The notes: generated by a model not told the origin, from the sequence alone. Shown: positions 47,137 through 58,541, counted from the first letter of the stretch. The stretch is DNA of 64,000 nucleotides from Massospora cicadina (GCA_022478985.1 JAKSZP010009284.1:62001-126000), one strand, 5' to 3'. Program-made: numbers and translations.

Positions 47137-47690
47137 GTAGACTAACCGTTACTCAGTGCGCTGTAAATTGCAATTATAATATACATAAAACATGATTTAT
47201 CAGCCCTAACGTTGGTTTTGAAACTTTCACCTAGTTGTATTAAAATTATGTTTGTACTATGAAAGTTTTGCGAAGCGTATATTGTTATCGGAATCAATTT
47301 CATGATTAACGATCTTACTAACCAACATATCTATTATATCATAATTTAAGTAAAACATTTTAATGTTTTAAAAAAGGTTTCATTTTGCCAAAATTCACAC
47401 TTATCACAATTTTTCTGATAGAGACTTGTATTGTCATGGGTGATACATAAGAAAGTCAAATTTCAAAGCTCTAGCTAGTCTATAAAGTTGTTAAAAAATC
47501 AATTGCAAGATTCTATTACAACCAGATAGACGCCACAATGAGTATAGAAAAACGTTTAAAAATGGACTAGTCTAATTACTTCTGTAGGAATTAAGCAATT
47601 TTTGTTGCTCGCTGGTGCATTTTTCACCTGAATTACCACAATAATTGCAGGAGAATTAGTTTCTCAACTGTGGGATAAATATATTTGAGG
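47137..47690. other. AT-rich intergenic stretch
   Basis: No gene recognised. It may include the outer edge of the gypsy D LTR, which I could not place exactly. Confidence 0.4.
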
Positions 47691-47699
47691 GGGTAAAGT

Positions 47700-48332
47700 T
47701 GACACTGCTTAGAACAAACTAGAAAAAATTAAGCTAGAAAAATAAAAAAGGTTTTTTTAGTTATTTTATTAGTGGTTGCATTAGTTTGAAAAGAAAAACC
47801 CTATTTTTATGTCACTGCTTAGTATATAAATGATTTGAGCTTCAAAGTGAGATGGCCAAGAAATTAAGTATAAGCTATAAATATCTGAATTAGGAAATAT
47901 GAGGTTTTAACCTATTGGATCCCTGAAAGCCCACTTTGCTTTAATGGAATGGCTGATAAAGGGTCAATAGTATGGAAAAACAGTCTTTTAAGCAAGGATT
48001 TGATATAAAAGAACCAATCACCATGATGTAAAATTTTAGCACCTTGTGGGACCCCTCTGAGGCTATAAAAGGGGATGGTAGAACGTAGATTGTTAAGCTA
48101 AATAGTTAATGAAATGGGGAGAAACCTCGGAAATACTCCCCTGATTCTGATGCATGGTCAGTACAACCCAACTCCCTAAACTTTAGATATTTGGCTGAGT
48201 ATTATTAATAAAATTATTGCCCTAAATTAAAGGGTTCTACTGAGAATCAACCAGGGTCTTTTTTCCACTTTCATCCTTGTTTTGAACTGAACAATCAGAT
48301 TACATAATAAGACTTGTGATTGTCTGACATTA
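47700..48332 (-). repeat. Probable gypsy D 3' LTR
   Basis: It abuts the integrase end (VNCIHGWFLHHYSS, minus strand) and finishes TGTCTGACA at 48332 beside a purine-rich tract. The left edge is a guess. Unexpectedly its best TATA box (GCTATAAAAGGGG, about 48060) and AATAAA (about 48209) are on the plus strand. The block could therefore instead be an oppositely oriented LTR. Confidence 0.45.
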
Positions 48333-49390
48333 CCCCCTAAAGAGTGCTAGGGGAAGAGTAATGGTGCAGGAACCAGCCATGGATGCAGTTAACAGTAACT
48401 CCAGTAGCCAAGTATTTTATAGAGTACTCATCCCCTAGCTTATATGTGATGACAAAAGGGCCTTCCCAGATAGACCTGACCTACTCACTTCTGGGAGTGA
48501 TACAATTATGGTAGTATAGCACCAAGTCTGACACTTGGAAGGTAGGTAGAGGGGGCCAGAGCTTGTTAGTGTCTTGATCCTCTTTGGTGACAGCCTTGTT
48601 CAAATTGGTCATCACCTCTGATTGCAATTGGATGATGTGCTGGGCTAGCTTCTTCATATCTTTCTCAGGGTTAGTCTTAACAGAGAAAAAATATACAACA
48701 AGCAATGATGGCACCCCAGGTTCTTGACCATACAACACTCAGAAAGCAACATTTTAAGGATGTGATAGCTGATATGGTAATACATGAGGGAACTGGGTAA
48801 GTAGAGATCCCAGTGAAGAGGGTCCAAAGTGCCATTTTTTGTAAAATTGAGACCAGGTCCCATTGACTCTTTCTACGGTACCATTGGTTGAGAGGTTAAA
48901 GGGGGCCAAGAAAATTTGTTGTGTTCTCATGGAGGTAGAGAGGATCTTCACCACTCTGGAGGTAAAACTATTTCCATTGTCACATAGCTGGACTTGGGGA
49001 CAACCATGGCGAGAATATATATATTGATAAAGGAAGTTGGCCATGGATTTAACAGTTTGAGCAGGAAGAGCCACAGTCTCAACCCACTTGGCAAAGTGGT
49101 CTATGCCCACCTAGTTGTACCGGTTTCCTACAGTAGTCTGAGGTAGAGGGCCTTTACATCTAGACTTATGATGTGAAAGGGTTATTGAGGTGTAGTGGGT
49201 TGATACTGATACTTGGTCTTGTAGCTGGATTGCTTCTTGTAGGCCAGAAAGGCATCCAGGACTTCAGTTATTGTCACCATGATACCCACCCAGTAATACC
49301 GCTCTTTAACCCATTCATAGGTTTTCTGTACTCCACTATGCCCTAGAATGGTATGTGACTCCAAAATCACGGGTACTTGCTCTGATGGTC
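48333..49390 (-). pseudogene. Gypsy D integrase (broken)
   Basis: 49370-49182 gives the zinc-binding region (HTILGHSGVQKTYEWVKERYYW, with its cysteines lost). 49110-48754 carries FAKWVETVALPAQT, a CDNGNSFTS catalytic aspartate box and NGTVERVNGTW with the catalytic glutamate. 48738-48481 holds the MLYGQEP block and C-terminal part. Frame changes and stops separate the three. Integrase would join the element cDNA to the host chromosome. Confidence 0.85.
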
Positions 49391-49728
49391 AGAGTAAGCT
49401 AACCAATTCACCCCTATTTTCTTGTGCATCTTCCCGCTTTCCACCTTGTTGTTGTGGAAGTGTCAAGCTAGTTTTTTCCTGACAGGTTCATCCTCATTTT
49501 CTCAAGCGTTGATGGTCATAAGGAGGTCGTGAAGCCTCTCAGCTTCACCATTGTCCAGGTGAAGGATAGGCAACCAAGTCAAACCATCAACGTTCATATG
49601 GCAGGTTTCAGCTCAGTGTTCAATCTTCATATTGTAGGGTTGGGGCTTTAAAGCCCAGTAAGCCAACTGCCCAATGGGATCCTTATTATTAGGTAACTAC
49701 TTCAAGGAGGTGTAATCAATACCACTGT

Positions 49729-50936
49729 TGTTAGAAAATCACTTTTCTGGCGACAGTGGGCTCTGTTGGTCAGCAGGCTAACCAGTATCAAGGCTGGTTG
49801 GCCCTTGGCAGTCTGCCTTAGGCTTCAGGGCAAGCAGCACCAACTGACCCCTTGGCATGTCATCTGCGCCATTTGGGTATCCCCCGTATAAACCCCAACC
49901 AACAACTATAAACAAAAAACTTAAATAAAAAGGGAGAATGGTCAAAGGGAGACCTTTATTGAAAGGGAAGCATCATGTACTTATATGTACAAAGGGATAC
50001 TCCACCCGTCGCTGACCTATTGGCTCATCACTAGACTTTCCAACCAACCATTCTCTCTCATTGCACTTCTCTCTTCCTTGGTGTAAACCCTCTTGCCTCA
50101 TCCTTCCTAATAACCAAATTAGTTTTGTTTACATCCTCAGCCTTCAGTTGCTGATGAACTTTATAAAATACTTATCTAAATAAATATCTAATTCAATTTG
50201 ACCTTTGAGTTGATTAGTAATTATAGAATGGAAACCTCTTTGGTTGCTTGCTTAACTCAGAATATCTTGGCTTCTCACTGATGGCATGCTTCAACTCTTC
50301 TAATTGATATTTGGGGAGTTGCCTTTCTTAGGCAATAGTTGATTTAATATCTATGAGACGCCAGAAACAACCTCAGCTGCCTTGAGCTCAGGATTGTCAG
50401 TTTTTAATGACATCAAATAATTAATGCAATTGGAGCATCCTCAGCATAAGTCGCTGGTACTCCAATTTGTAACAGAAAAATCATAGTCAAATGATTGATA
50501 ACAAACACATTGGCTTTCCTCTGGAAAATCCCACAATCAGCCATACTTAGCAGTTGGCGTTGAACTAGGATTTATATATGGTTGTAACAAATATGTCAGC
50601 TTTCTGCCAGAAAATCTCACAATTATTCATTATTGGCAGTTGACGTCAAACTAGAATTTTTCTGACATATACTAAATTAACTAATTTTATCATCCTCAGT
50701 TATTAGTCGCCATTGATCCTTATACTAATTTTGGGCCACCAATTTTCACCACTAAAACCCAACTTCCCAATTTGGATGAATACTAATTTTGGCTCAAAAA
50801 AATCGGGGAGCAACTAACTAGCAATTATTGAAACAACCACAAATATTTAGTAAATAAGCAATTCCGCCAAGATTTGGCATATCCTCTTAAATACCACTAA
50901 ATCAGTGGAGGATTCCATCTGGTTAAAATTCTGACA
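49729..50936. repeat. Solo LTR of about 1.2 kb with target-site duplication
   Basis: 1,208 bp beginning TGTTAGAA and ending TTCTGACA (inverted-repeat termini), flanked by the 5-bp duplication ACTGT at 49724-49728 and 50937-50941. It splits the gypsy D RNase H region. It contains two tandem diverged 86-bp units (50500-50585 and 50586-50671), both with a GGCAGTTG/AGCAGTTG..GTCAAACTAG-like core. No coding sequence seen. Confidence 0.88.
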
Positions 50937-52060
50937 ACTGTTAAAGAAGTCCCATATAAGAAAGGGCGGTAATATCTTACAGCCAGCAGGACTGCAAGGA
51001 ATTCCTTCTCAGTGACGCTATAATTACGTTCAGACTTAAGTAATGTACTGCTGAAATAGGCGATGGGGTGATAAATGCCATTTGTGTCCAATTGGCTATA
51101 ATAGCTCAAACAGAATAGTCAGAGGCATCAGTAAACAAGATGAAAGATTTACCATAATCAGGGTGTTGCAGGATTGGACGCCTTTGCAACAACTGCTTTA
51201 GTGTCTTAAAGGCGGCCTGTTTTTCAGCTCACCAATGAAAAGGGACATTCTTATCAAATAGCTGGACAAGAGGCTCACTTAGTTGGGTGAACTTGGGGAT
51301 AAATTGGTGGTACTACCCCGTTATACCCAATAATACCTGTATATTGTGCAGGGTTTTGGAAGCAGGCATTTTGGATATGGCCTCAACCTTGACTTGTGGA
51401 GGGGGGTTAAATCCCTTTTTGTATGATATGGATTGTTTGAGGAAATCTAGTTTCCTCTGGAAAAAGTGCACTTGGAGGGCTTTAACTAGGCGTTGGCCTC
51501 ACGTAGGCGCTGAAACACTGCCTTCAGGTGAGCAAGGTGTTTGTTGAAGGTCTTTGAGAACTCCGTGACGTCATTGAGATAGGGGATGACACAATCTAAC
51601 TTCAGATCCTGCAAGATGCGGTCCATGGCTTGCTGGAAAGTTGCGGGGGCATTCATAACCCTTGAGGTAGTTGGGTAGGTTGGAAGAGACCCTCACTGAA
51701 AATAAGGGTGCATTTCTCCTGATTTTGTGGAGAGAGGTACATTTCCCTATAACTGCTAGCCAGGTTTATGGCTGAAAAGAAGTAAAGAGCTGGATAGTTG
51801 GGCTAAGGCGTTGTCAATTTGAGGATAGGATTACTATCCTTCTTTGAGAGATTATTCAGTTTACAGTAGTCCATAACTACCCAATGACCTTCGTTTTTCT
51901 TTTTTATCAGTAGAAGTGGGGATGACCAAGGGCTTTGGGATGGAACCAGCAACCCAGCATCTAACAACTCTTTTAGCTCCGTCTGCATCTGTACCTCCTT
52001 GATTTTTGATTTATGGTAAGGTTTAGATCAGATGAGATGAGCATTCCCAACGTTAATGGT
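50897..52060 (-). pseudogene. Gypsy D reverse transcriptase and RNase H (broken)
   Basis: Frame 51988-51803 reads LLDAGLLVPSQSPWSSPLLLIKKK, the start of the reverse transcriptase. The catalytic YxDD region (near 51570) is worn. 51109-50897 reads [38 protein letters not shown], the RNase H segment shared with A and E, and runs into the solo LTR. Stops and frameshifts are frequent. Confidence 0.82.
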
Positions 52061-52075
52061 ATGCGTCCAACCCTT

Positions 52076-52105
52076 TTTTAGTACTAGATGGTCCCAACCC
52101 GAGGG
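52076..52105 (-). mobile_element. 30-bp LINE 3'-tail insertion
   Basis: The 30 bp match the 3' end of the LINE (minus strand CCTCGGGTTGGGACCATCTA and onward to AGTACTAAAA, as at 34736-34765). They are flanked by a perfect 14-bp duplication TGCGTCCAACCCTT at 52062-52075 and 52106-52119. It lies in the gypsy D pol region between protease and reverse transcriptase. Confidence 0.93.
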
Positions 52106-52229
52106 TGCGTCCAACCCTTCATGCGCCAATAGTCTGTTTCAGAGTTAAAGAAGGTGTCACTATAGGACTCCAATAAACTATGAACTTCATTAAGCTCTGC
52201 AAGGGTTAGATCATCAGATATCTGAACCG

Positions 52230-53130
52230 TGTATCAGATTCTGGTGGTTGACTCAGAAATAAACCTTTTGACAACCATTGATTGGGCTTATTAACCTTTC
52301 AACATGTGAGTTAACACCTATATTTTTACCTAAAAGCCTATTGCAATCATACAATTTGGGTTAAACATCTTAATGTCATTTTTGATCAAGTATTTATCTT
52401 AGTGATTAACCTGCATACACTTGCATATTATGATCAATTTCCTATGCTTTAAATCTTGGTAATTGGTCACATTTATTGGGAACAAATCAATTTACTAGTA
52501 TACAAAATTGTTTGAGACTGACCCAAAGTTGACGTCTAATAATCCTATGAATTATCAGAAAAACGAAAAAAATAATCAATTTTCCGCCCTAGGGTGAAAT
52601 TTGTATTTTGATCTGCATAATCGGCACAATAGCACCTTCATGGACTGCCTGAAAGGGAGTACCTAGTGCTATTAAGGGAGAGGCCTGCTGACATCCCAAC
52701 TAGGGGTGCATCATTTACTTCAATTAATGCCAAATTTCACAGAAGGTGTATTTTATCGGCAGTATAATGAAACTGAAATCCAGAAAATTATAGGACAAGT
52801 TTGCATGCCTTTACCACAATCTTTGTACCTGAAACCCTTCTGATTTTGAGAATATTTTGCCACTAATAAATCTAATAAAAGGTTTCAGTCATATCAGTTC
52901 AAGGGCCAAACTAAGGTGGCAAAATATATGTTAAAATTTGTGCTGGAATGTGGCCAGGAGATGCCCTAGAGGTATAGATACTGGTGCTTGGCCTAATGAC
53001 CATTATCTAATAAATAGCTTATAATAAAAATTTATTTATTTCATCTCTTACTAGGTTTTCTCACTGAATCCTTTCTTTGGAGGAAGTGTCAACAAGCTGG
53101 ACGCGCCTAATTGACAGCTTGTATATCCAC
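52230..53130. repeat. LTR-like block inserted in gypsy D
   Basis: The start, TGTATCAGATTCTGGTGGTTGACTC in part, matches the reverse complement of the end of the solo LTR at 31628-32844. A further match lies near 52965 (GGAGATGCCCTAGAGGTATA). The block separates the protease and reverse transcriptase of D. I could not fix the right edge or a target duplication. Confidence 0.5.
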
Positions 53131-53639
53131 CTGCCTTAAAAGAAGTTCCCAAATATGAAGGGGAAATTATGCCCAAAATCAGCTGGAAGAGTTGAGGCAA
53201 TCATAGTAGCCCTAGTGAGTTTTTGAAAGTTCCAAATACTGTAAAATAAAGGCACTATTGAGGATCAATTACTAAAAACTTTGACCCAAATAGATGTGCA
53301 GGATAACAATAAACAAGAAAGTGATCCTCAGATTTCCACACCGTGGGCAGAGTACATAATGATTGATAATAAGGTAGGCCTGTATCCACCATAGACAAAA
53401 TATGGTGAACTTGCTGGACGTTCACAATGGGAATTAGCAGGCATCTTTCAATCTCCTGATGCTTCTTAATGACCATGTACTTATTGGTAAGATTACCTAA
53501 CATGAGATTGATTTGTCGCTTATAAGATGGGTCTAGAACGCCTAGTAAGGTTCTATGATCAAGAGGGCTAACTCTAGCAAAGCTGATTAGGTGCAATAGA
53601 TAGTTGTGGGATTTTTATTAGAAATCTTAGTGTCAACTA

Positions 53640-54233
53640 TCCTTTGTTTACCCGCCTTTATTACTACCTCTTCAGACGCATAGAAAGTAATAACCTCTAT
53701 AGCATCCACTGATGGAGTAAACAAATTGGCGTTGCATCCTGCCGTTGTATATTTAGGGATAAGGAGGAGTAGGGGTACTCAACAGTGCAAGCGTAATCTT
53801 TTTTATAGAGCTCTTCATTGGTCAAAATCAGAGGAACCTCATAGTTAAAAAGAGATATAGCCCTGTTTCAAGTTAATGATCCCTTCATATTTAAGCATAA
53901 ACTGGGTCCCAATGAGTAGATTGTAGGTATTGTTAGCCAAGGACACTGCTGGGCTGACAAGATAAGCTTCCTAAAACAAATGGGCAGAGAAGAGTATGCC
54001 CCAATGGCGCAGGTGTTATTTGGGCTGGTGGTTCCAAATTTTTGGTCGTAATTAAGGTCAGGGGCCACTTAATTTTCTTTATGAGTTTTGTGGACACAAC
54101 ATTCACTGGGGACCCAATGTCAAGGATAGCTCTAACCCACACTCCATTAATGATGACCTCCATTTTTGTTAATCTTACACCCAAGCTGGGGGAGAGAGCG
54201 AGGACCTCTTTCAAACATAGAGAAAGCAAGTAA
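53640..54233 (-). pseudogene. Gypsy D aspartic protease (broken)
   Basis: Frame 54229-53933 reads GVWVRAILDIGSPVNVVSTKLIKKIK. The retropepsin triad DSG appears as DIG, one substitution away, followed by the usual PVNVVSTKL. This matches gypsy E, which has DSGAPVNIVSTKLVKKLK. The downstream part of the domain is in another frame. Confidence 0.78.
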
Positions 54234-54845
54234 TTTAAAAGTTTCAGGGTATTTTTCTTGAATAGACTGCAGGGTATGAACTCACTGGGTAGATTATATC
54301 AGCGTGGCAATGAGCAGGTCAGTGTCACTGGTAGTATCAGTAACCTTCAAATCCCTCAGCACTTGATGAAGATAAGTTTGGAGAGGTATTCTCTCATATA
54401 CTCTCTCTCAGAAAACCTGTCAGGTACCTTTACTTCACCTAGGGCTTCTAAAACATAGCAACCCACATCTTCACAACCCCTTCAGGTTCGTCATTGGAGG
54501 GGCTATCACAGCATATTAGAGAGACCATAGGGTGTGAGGTAACATCAGGGCTTCTCTTACGGCAGGATAGGTCCTGGAGTTGCCACTCCACCTTATTAAC
54601 TTTTTGTATTGCGTTTGAAGTGTCATAGCTCAATTTTTGACCTTTACAGTAGGGGGTTTGGGCTGCCTCAAAACTACAAGTTTCAGATTAGAGTTGGCTG
54701 GAGGAGACAGTGTCATGGAGGTGTATGCTTTAACTATGCCAGCTTTTGGTTGATCAGCAATAGTGAGCCTTGGGGAAACAGGTGGTTTAACTTTAACGAC
54801 TTGGTCCTTGAACCCATTGTTGGTGGGGGAAGTGTCACCTGAGAT

Positions 54846-55440
54846 TGTAACAATTAAGATTTGTCTTGATCATACATTTTGACTCATATTTGGACTTTCT
54901 GAATTAGTTTCAATAGTTTTAAAAACATTTTTAGTTTGGCCATTTCAGTCTCTGGGTTGTGCCTCACCTGAGTTGTAGATTAGGCTTGTGTGAGCCTAAT
55001 CAATAACTCAGGTAAGGCTTATGAGGCGCTGCCTTTATAAGGCGCACCTGCCCATTCTGAAGTTTACTTCAGAATTCTTACCCTATCATGTCCCTTTCCT
55101 GGGGAGCGTTGTCAGTTGCTCCCCAGATGAGCTCTGGTCAGCGGACACCTTTGTCTTTATGTTCCTGAATAAAAATAAAGGATGTTTTAGGGTTTGCATA
55201 CCTCGCATACCTGTGGTCTTTTTGGGTGTTTTCATTTCAGGGAAGCTTATTACATGGTTGGGACAGACCAACCACATAGAGAAATTACATAGCCAACCAA
55301 TGTGAGGTGAATGTTTGGCTGCTTGTAGGTGCCCAAACCTCTCCCTACTCAGTTAAGCTGCTTTGGTTTCTTGTCAGTGCACCAGATGAATATGTAAATT
55401 TATATGTCGGTCTGAGCTGGGGTTTTTCCAGTTTGTTACA
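54846..55440 (+). repeat. Mini-retrotransposon 5' LTR
   Basis: 595 bp. It contains a long hairpin (54961-55018), a TATA box (TTTATAA, 55034-55040), the presumed transcript start near 55066 and paired AATAAA signals (55168-55179). Confidence 0.92.
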
Positions 55441-56020
55441 TAATTCTGAAGTCAATGTGCGCTGCACGCCCAGATCCCCAGTTTAGCTGACAATAGTGGT
55501 CACCTGGTCCCAGTTGTTGAGTAACCAGCACCGGTGGGAGCCAGTGACTGATGGCCAACCCTGGACTCAAAGTGACCATCAGTTACTTTCCCAGTGGGGC
55601 CTCCCACTCACCAGGGATCGGCGGTACTGAGGGGAACTGTCCCAGCAGGGCTCCCTCACCCACGGATGCTCCGCCCAGAAAGAGGTCAGACATCCAGCTG
55701 CGCTGTACCTCACACGCCTCTCACATTTTCAGTAGCAAAAGCGACTTCCAGGTCAGAATGGGAAGACCATCACCAATGGGAGCTCGAGAGGGGGTGTAAC
55801 ACAGCCATGTGCTGGGAATGCATCTTCCTGCCAAGTGGGATGATTCTGGCAGCCCAGTCCTGATTCACTCTCTCTATTGTGTTTCCTTCAAGGGGCCCAG
55901 AGTGCATATAGGCTAAATTTTTCTGGGCTCAAGGTAACTCGCCCCAGGAAGCCCTCATTGTGGAGGCCTTCTGCTGTGGGGCTCCTCCTCAGGGAGGGGC
56001 CCTCCTATAATGGGGGGTAA
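55441..56020 (+). other. Internal region of the mini-retrotransposon
   Basis: It begins with the presumed self-primer binding site and ends in the polypurine tract. It has the highest GC content of the neighbourhood. The overlapping frames 55551-55799 and 55594-55863 show no known domain, and I do not treat them as genes. Confidence 0.75.
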
Positions 56021-56612
56021 TGTAATAACTAAGATTCATCTCAATTGGACATTTTGACTCAGACTTGGATTTTACAATTAGAGTCAATCGTTTAAAAACA
56101 TTTTTAGTATGGCCGTTTTGGGTGCTGGGCTGTGCCTTACCTGAGTCATAGATTAGGCTTGTGCAAGCTTAATCAATAACTCAGGTAAGGCCCCTGAAGC
56201 ACTGCCTTTATAAGGCGCGCCTGCTCATTCTGAAGTTCACTTCAGAATTCTTACCCTAGCATGTCCCTTTCCTGGGGAGCATTGCTGGTTGCTCCCCAGA
56301 CAAGCTCTGGTCAGAGGACACCTTTGTTTTTATGTTCCTGAATAAAAATAAAGGATGTTTTGGGGTTTGCATACCTCACATACCTGTGGTCTTTTTTGGG
56401 TGTTTTTGTTTTAAGGAAGCTTTATGTGGTTGGATCAGACCAACCACATAGAGAAATTACATAGCCAACCAATGAGAGGTGAATGTTTGGCTGCTTGTTG
56501 GTGCCCCAAACCTCTCCCTATTTGGTTAGGCCGCTTTGGTTGCTTGTCAGTGCACCAAAAAATATGTAAATTTATATGGCGGTTGGAGCTGGGTTTTTTC
56601 CGGTCTGTTACA
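56021..56612 (+). repeat. Mini-retrotransposon 3' LTR
   Basis: 592 bp. It repeats the hairpin (56134-56191), TATA box (56207-56213), ACTTCAGAATT (56239-56249) and AATAAA (56341) of the left LTR in the same order. Confidence 0.92.
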
Positions 56613-56802
56613 GAGATAGGGATTTAGGCTTTTGGACCGCTTAGAGAGTCTGTTTGGATGGCAAAAGTTGATCTTGGCAACAAGGTGTGGGCAGGGTGTG
56701 CTGCCTCATTGACTAAGATGTACTCTGGCTTGCTAGCATAGGAATTTTAGGTTTACACAGCAGGGGAAAATCAGGTTTGAGCCGCTCTGAAGGTGCTGGC
56801 CT

Positions 56803-56985
56803 CCTTAAAAGGGTGGTTAGCTAAGCAGGTAAAACTGCTTCCACCCTAGTGCAGGTTTTGAGTTCGAAACCTGTACTGGCTAGAAAAATTCTCAGTGTGG
56901 TATATTTGTCCTAAGGTCAACCCACCTCAAATAATTTTATTACCTTAAAATTTCTATTATAATAAAGTATGGAGTATTAAAAAAA
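56803..56985 (+). mobile_element. Short tRNA-headed SINE with target-site duplication
   Basis: A tRNA-like head (box A GGTTAGCTAAGCAGG, box B GAGTTCGAAACC) is followed by a short tail region with CAACCCACCTCAAATAAT. It is flanked by a perfect 15-bp duplication TGAAGGTGCTGGCCT at 56788-56802 and 56986-57000. It is the same type as the first member of the pair at 12.8 kb. Confidence 0.9.
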
Positions 56986-57000
56986 TGAAGGTGCTGGCCT

Positions 57001-57800
57001 TGGAGTGGTAGCCAGAACAGGGGTCAACATAGCCTCCTTTGGTGGAGTTTCAGTTGAAAAACCTCATTGGTCAGAACCTGGGGATTTGACCCAATGCTTG
57101 AATTGACTTCAGTTTTATAGATATCTGCAACCTCCAGCAGAGCCTACTTGATATCTCAAATAATCTGGAGGTGACGCTTAATGGATGTAAGATGCTGGGC
57201 TGTAGTAGGGCGAGAAGCTAAGCCAGTCAGAATGGCCTCAAGAACATCATTAAGAGGTAATATTTTTGTGAACACCAAAGGCTGAGCTTCAGCATGATAT
57301 CGATCAACAAATCTGACAAGTGATTCTCCCCTTTACATGCTTATGCACATAAAGGCCTGTTTTTGCCTTTGTAAGCTCTACATGGAGTTAAACTCTTCAA
57401 TGAGCGCTTGTAAAATCTCCGCCCAGGTGCTGAGGTTGACCATGTTGGGAACCATTATTTCTTGAGCTATACGGCTCAAGTAGTGAAGGATGTACTTAAC
57501 ATTTTAAACCTCAGTTGTTACTTCCATAATTGATTTATAAACGAACAGACTTGAGGCAATGATAACCTCTCCTGGGGTAAACTTGTCTTTAAGGGGTTTA
57601 TGAAGAACATTGAATGCCCCATGAGGGCCTTGAGAAGAGTGCTGCTCGAGCCTTTTGAGGTGAGACAAAGCACTGGGTAGCAGGTATTCCAGAGTAGCTA
57701 GCTGGGGGTTTATTTCAGCAGGGAGGTTGTTAGAGTTACTGTTGAAGATTTGGACTTCGCCTGATGGCTGGTTCGTTGTTTGGTGGAAATTGCAGCTTTG
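57001..57800 (-). pseudogene. Gypsy D gag (broken)
   Basis: The minus strand reads NLSTWAEILQALIEEFNSM (near 57430), a stop, then RGESLVRFVDRYHAEAQPLVF (near 57310), the pattern of the gag domain of gypsy retrotransposons. The stops are TAG and TAA. Further gag sequence was probably present toward 56.6 kb and beyond the mini-retrotransposon. No zinc knuckle is legible. Confidence 0.68.
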
Positions 57801-57829
57801 AGAATCTATTGTGTGAGGACAATAGACAG

Positions 57830-58541
57830 GATGGTGCTTTAAATTTATGATATAGCTTTTTGGTAATACTTCAATTGTATACCCAGTTGTTTCACTTAGA
57901 CGATGGCACGCTGCCCTGATCTTACTGATCCCAAGTGAAAATCGACTTTAATATAAAATAAAGTGATAACACAAAAAGGTTATAAGATAAATTAGAAACT
58001 TAATCCAGAAGTTAAAGAATATCTTTATTAGTGTAATTGCAAGGGTTATTTATAGGGTTCATTGTTAACCACATCTTACCCATGACGCCTTACTTTTCAG
58101 TGACCCTTGGCCACATAAAAAGTTTGTAATGACGTCCACAAATACTTTGACTCAGGGCATCATGCTCAGCCTCAGAGTCAGAGTAAATACCATCATCATC
58201 CTTGAGATGGCGTTTCATCATATCTTCAAAATAGCTGAACCAATTCACTTTCACATGAAATTGGCAGCACATACCAAGGTGATTCATATCACTAATTAGT
58301 AAATAATTTGATCAAAAACTTGACCAACATTAAAAACTAATTTTGACATAGACCAACAAAGCCCACATGCCCAAGTCATTAAATCAAAACTTAAAGTTCG
58401 ACCTAACGAACAAAGCCCTTGAGCCCATGTCATCATAATCAAATATAATTAATTGAAATTGCTAGGCCGCAAGTCCCAAGTTCAGATACTTAGGATACAC
58501 CTGAACCATAATCGTTGATATTGAATATCTGACAATTATGT
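57830..58541 (-). repeat. Gypsy E 3' LTR
   Basis: It ends TATCTGACA at 58541. On the minus strand a purine-rich tract (AAGGTGGGGGAAGTG, about 58562-58576) lies just upstream of the LTR start. A minus-strand TATA-like CTATAAATAA sits near 58050. The left edge is uncertain. Confidence 0.6.

Larger units (their letters stand above)
54846..56612 (+). mobile_element. Terminal-repeat mini-retrotransposon with self-priming signature
   Basis: 1,767-bp element on the plus strand with two LTRs (54846-55440 and 56021-56612, starting TGTAA and ending TTACA) around a 580-bp internal region lacking retroviral genes. The 5-bp duplication GAGAT flanks it at 54841-54845 and 56613-56617. A polypurine tract (TGGGGGGTAA) precedes the right LTR. 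One base after the left LTR, AATTCTGAAGT (55442-55452) is the exact complement of ACTTCAGAATT (55066-55076), which sits 32 bp after the TATA box at the predicted transcript start. This is the arrangement of self-priming Tf1-type elements. It would need proteins from another element. Confidence 0.92.
47700..57800 (-). mobile_element. Gypsy element D, interrupted by several insertions
   Basis: Ty3/gypsy retrotransposon on the minus strand, with gag at 57.8-57.0 kb, protease near 54.1 kb, reverse transcriptase and RNase H at 52.0-50.9 kb, and integrase at 49.4-48.3 kb. Its 3' LTR lies left of 48332, where TCTGACA meets a purine-rich tract on the minus strand. The 5' LTR is not in the window because gypsy E lies where it should be. 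Insertions inside it are a solo LTR (49729-50936), a 30-bp LINE tail (52076-52105), an LTR-like block (52230 to about 53130), a mini-retrotransposon (54846-56612) and a SINE (56803-56985). Confidence 0.75.

Noticed and set aside
55551..55863. Overlapping open frames in the mini-retrotransposon interior
   Set aside because: Two overlapping frames in GC-rich sequence without domain or start context; typical of a non-coding element interior.
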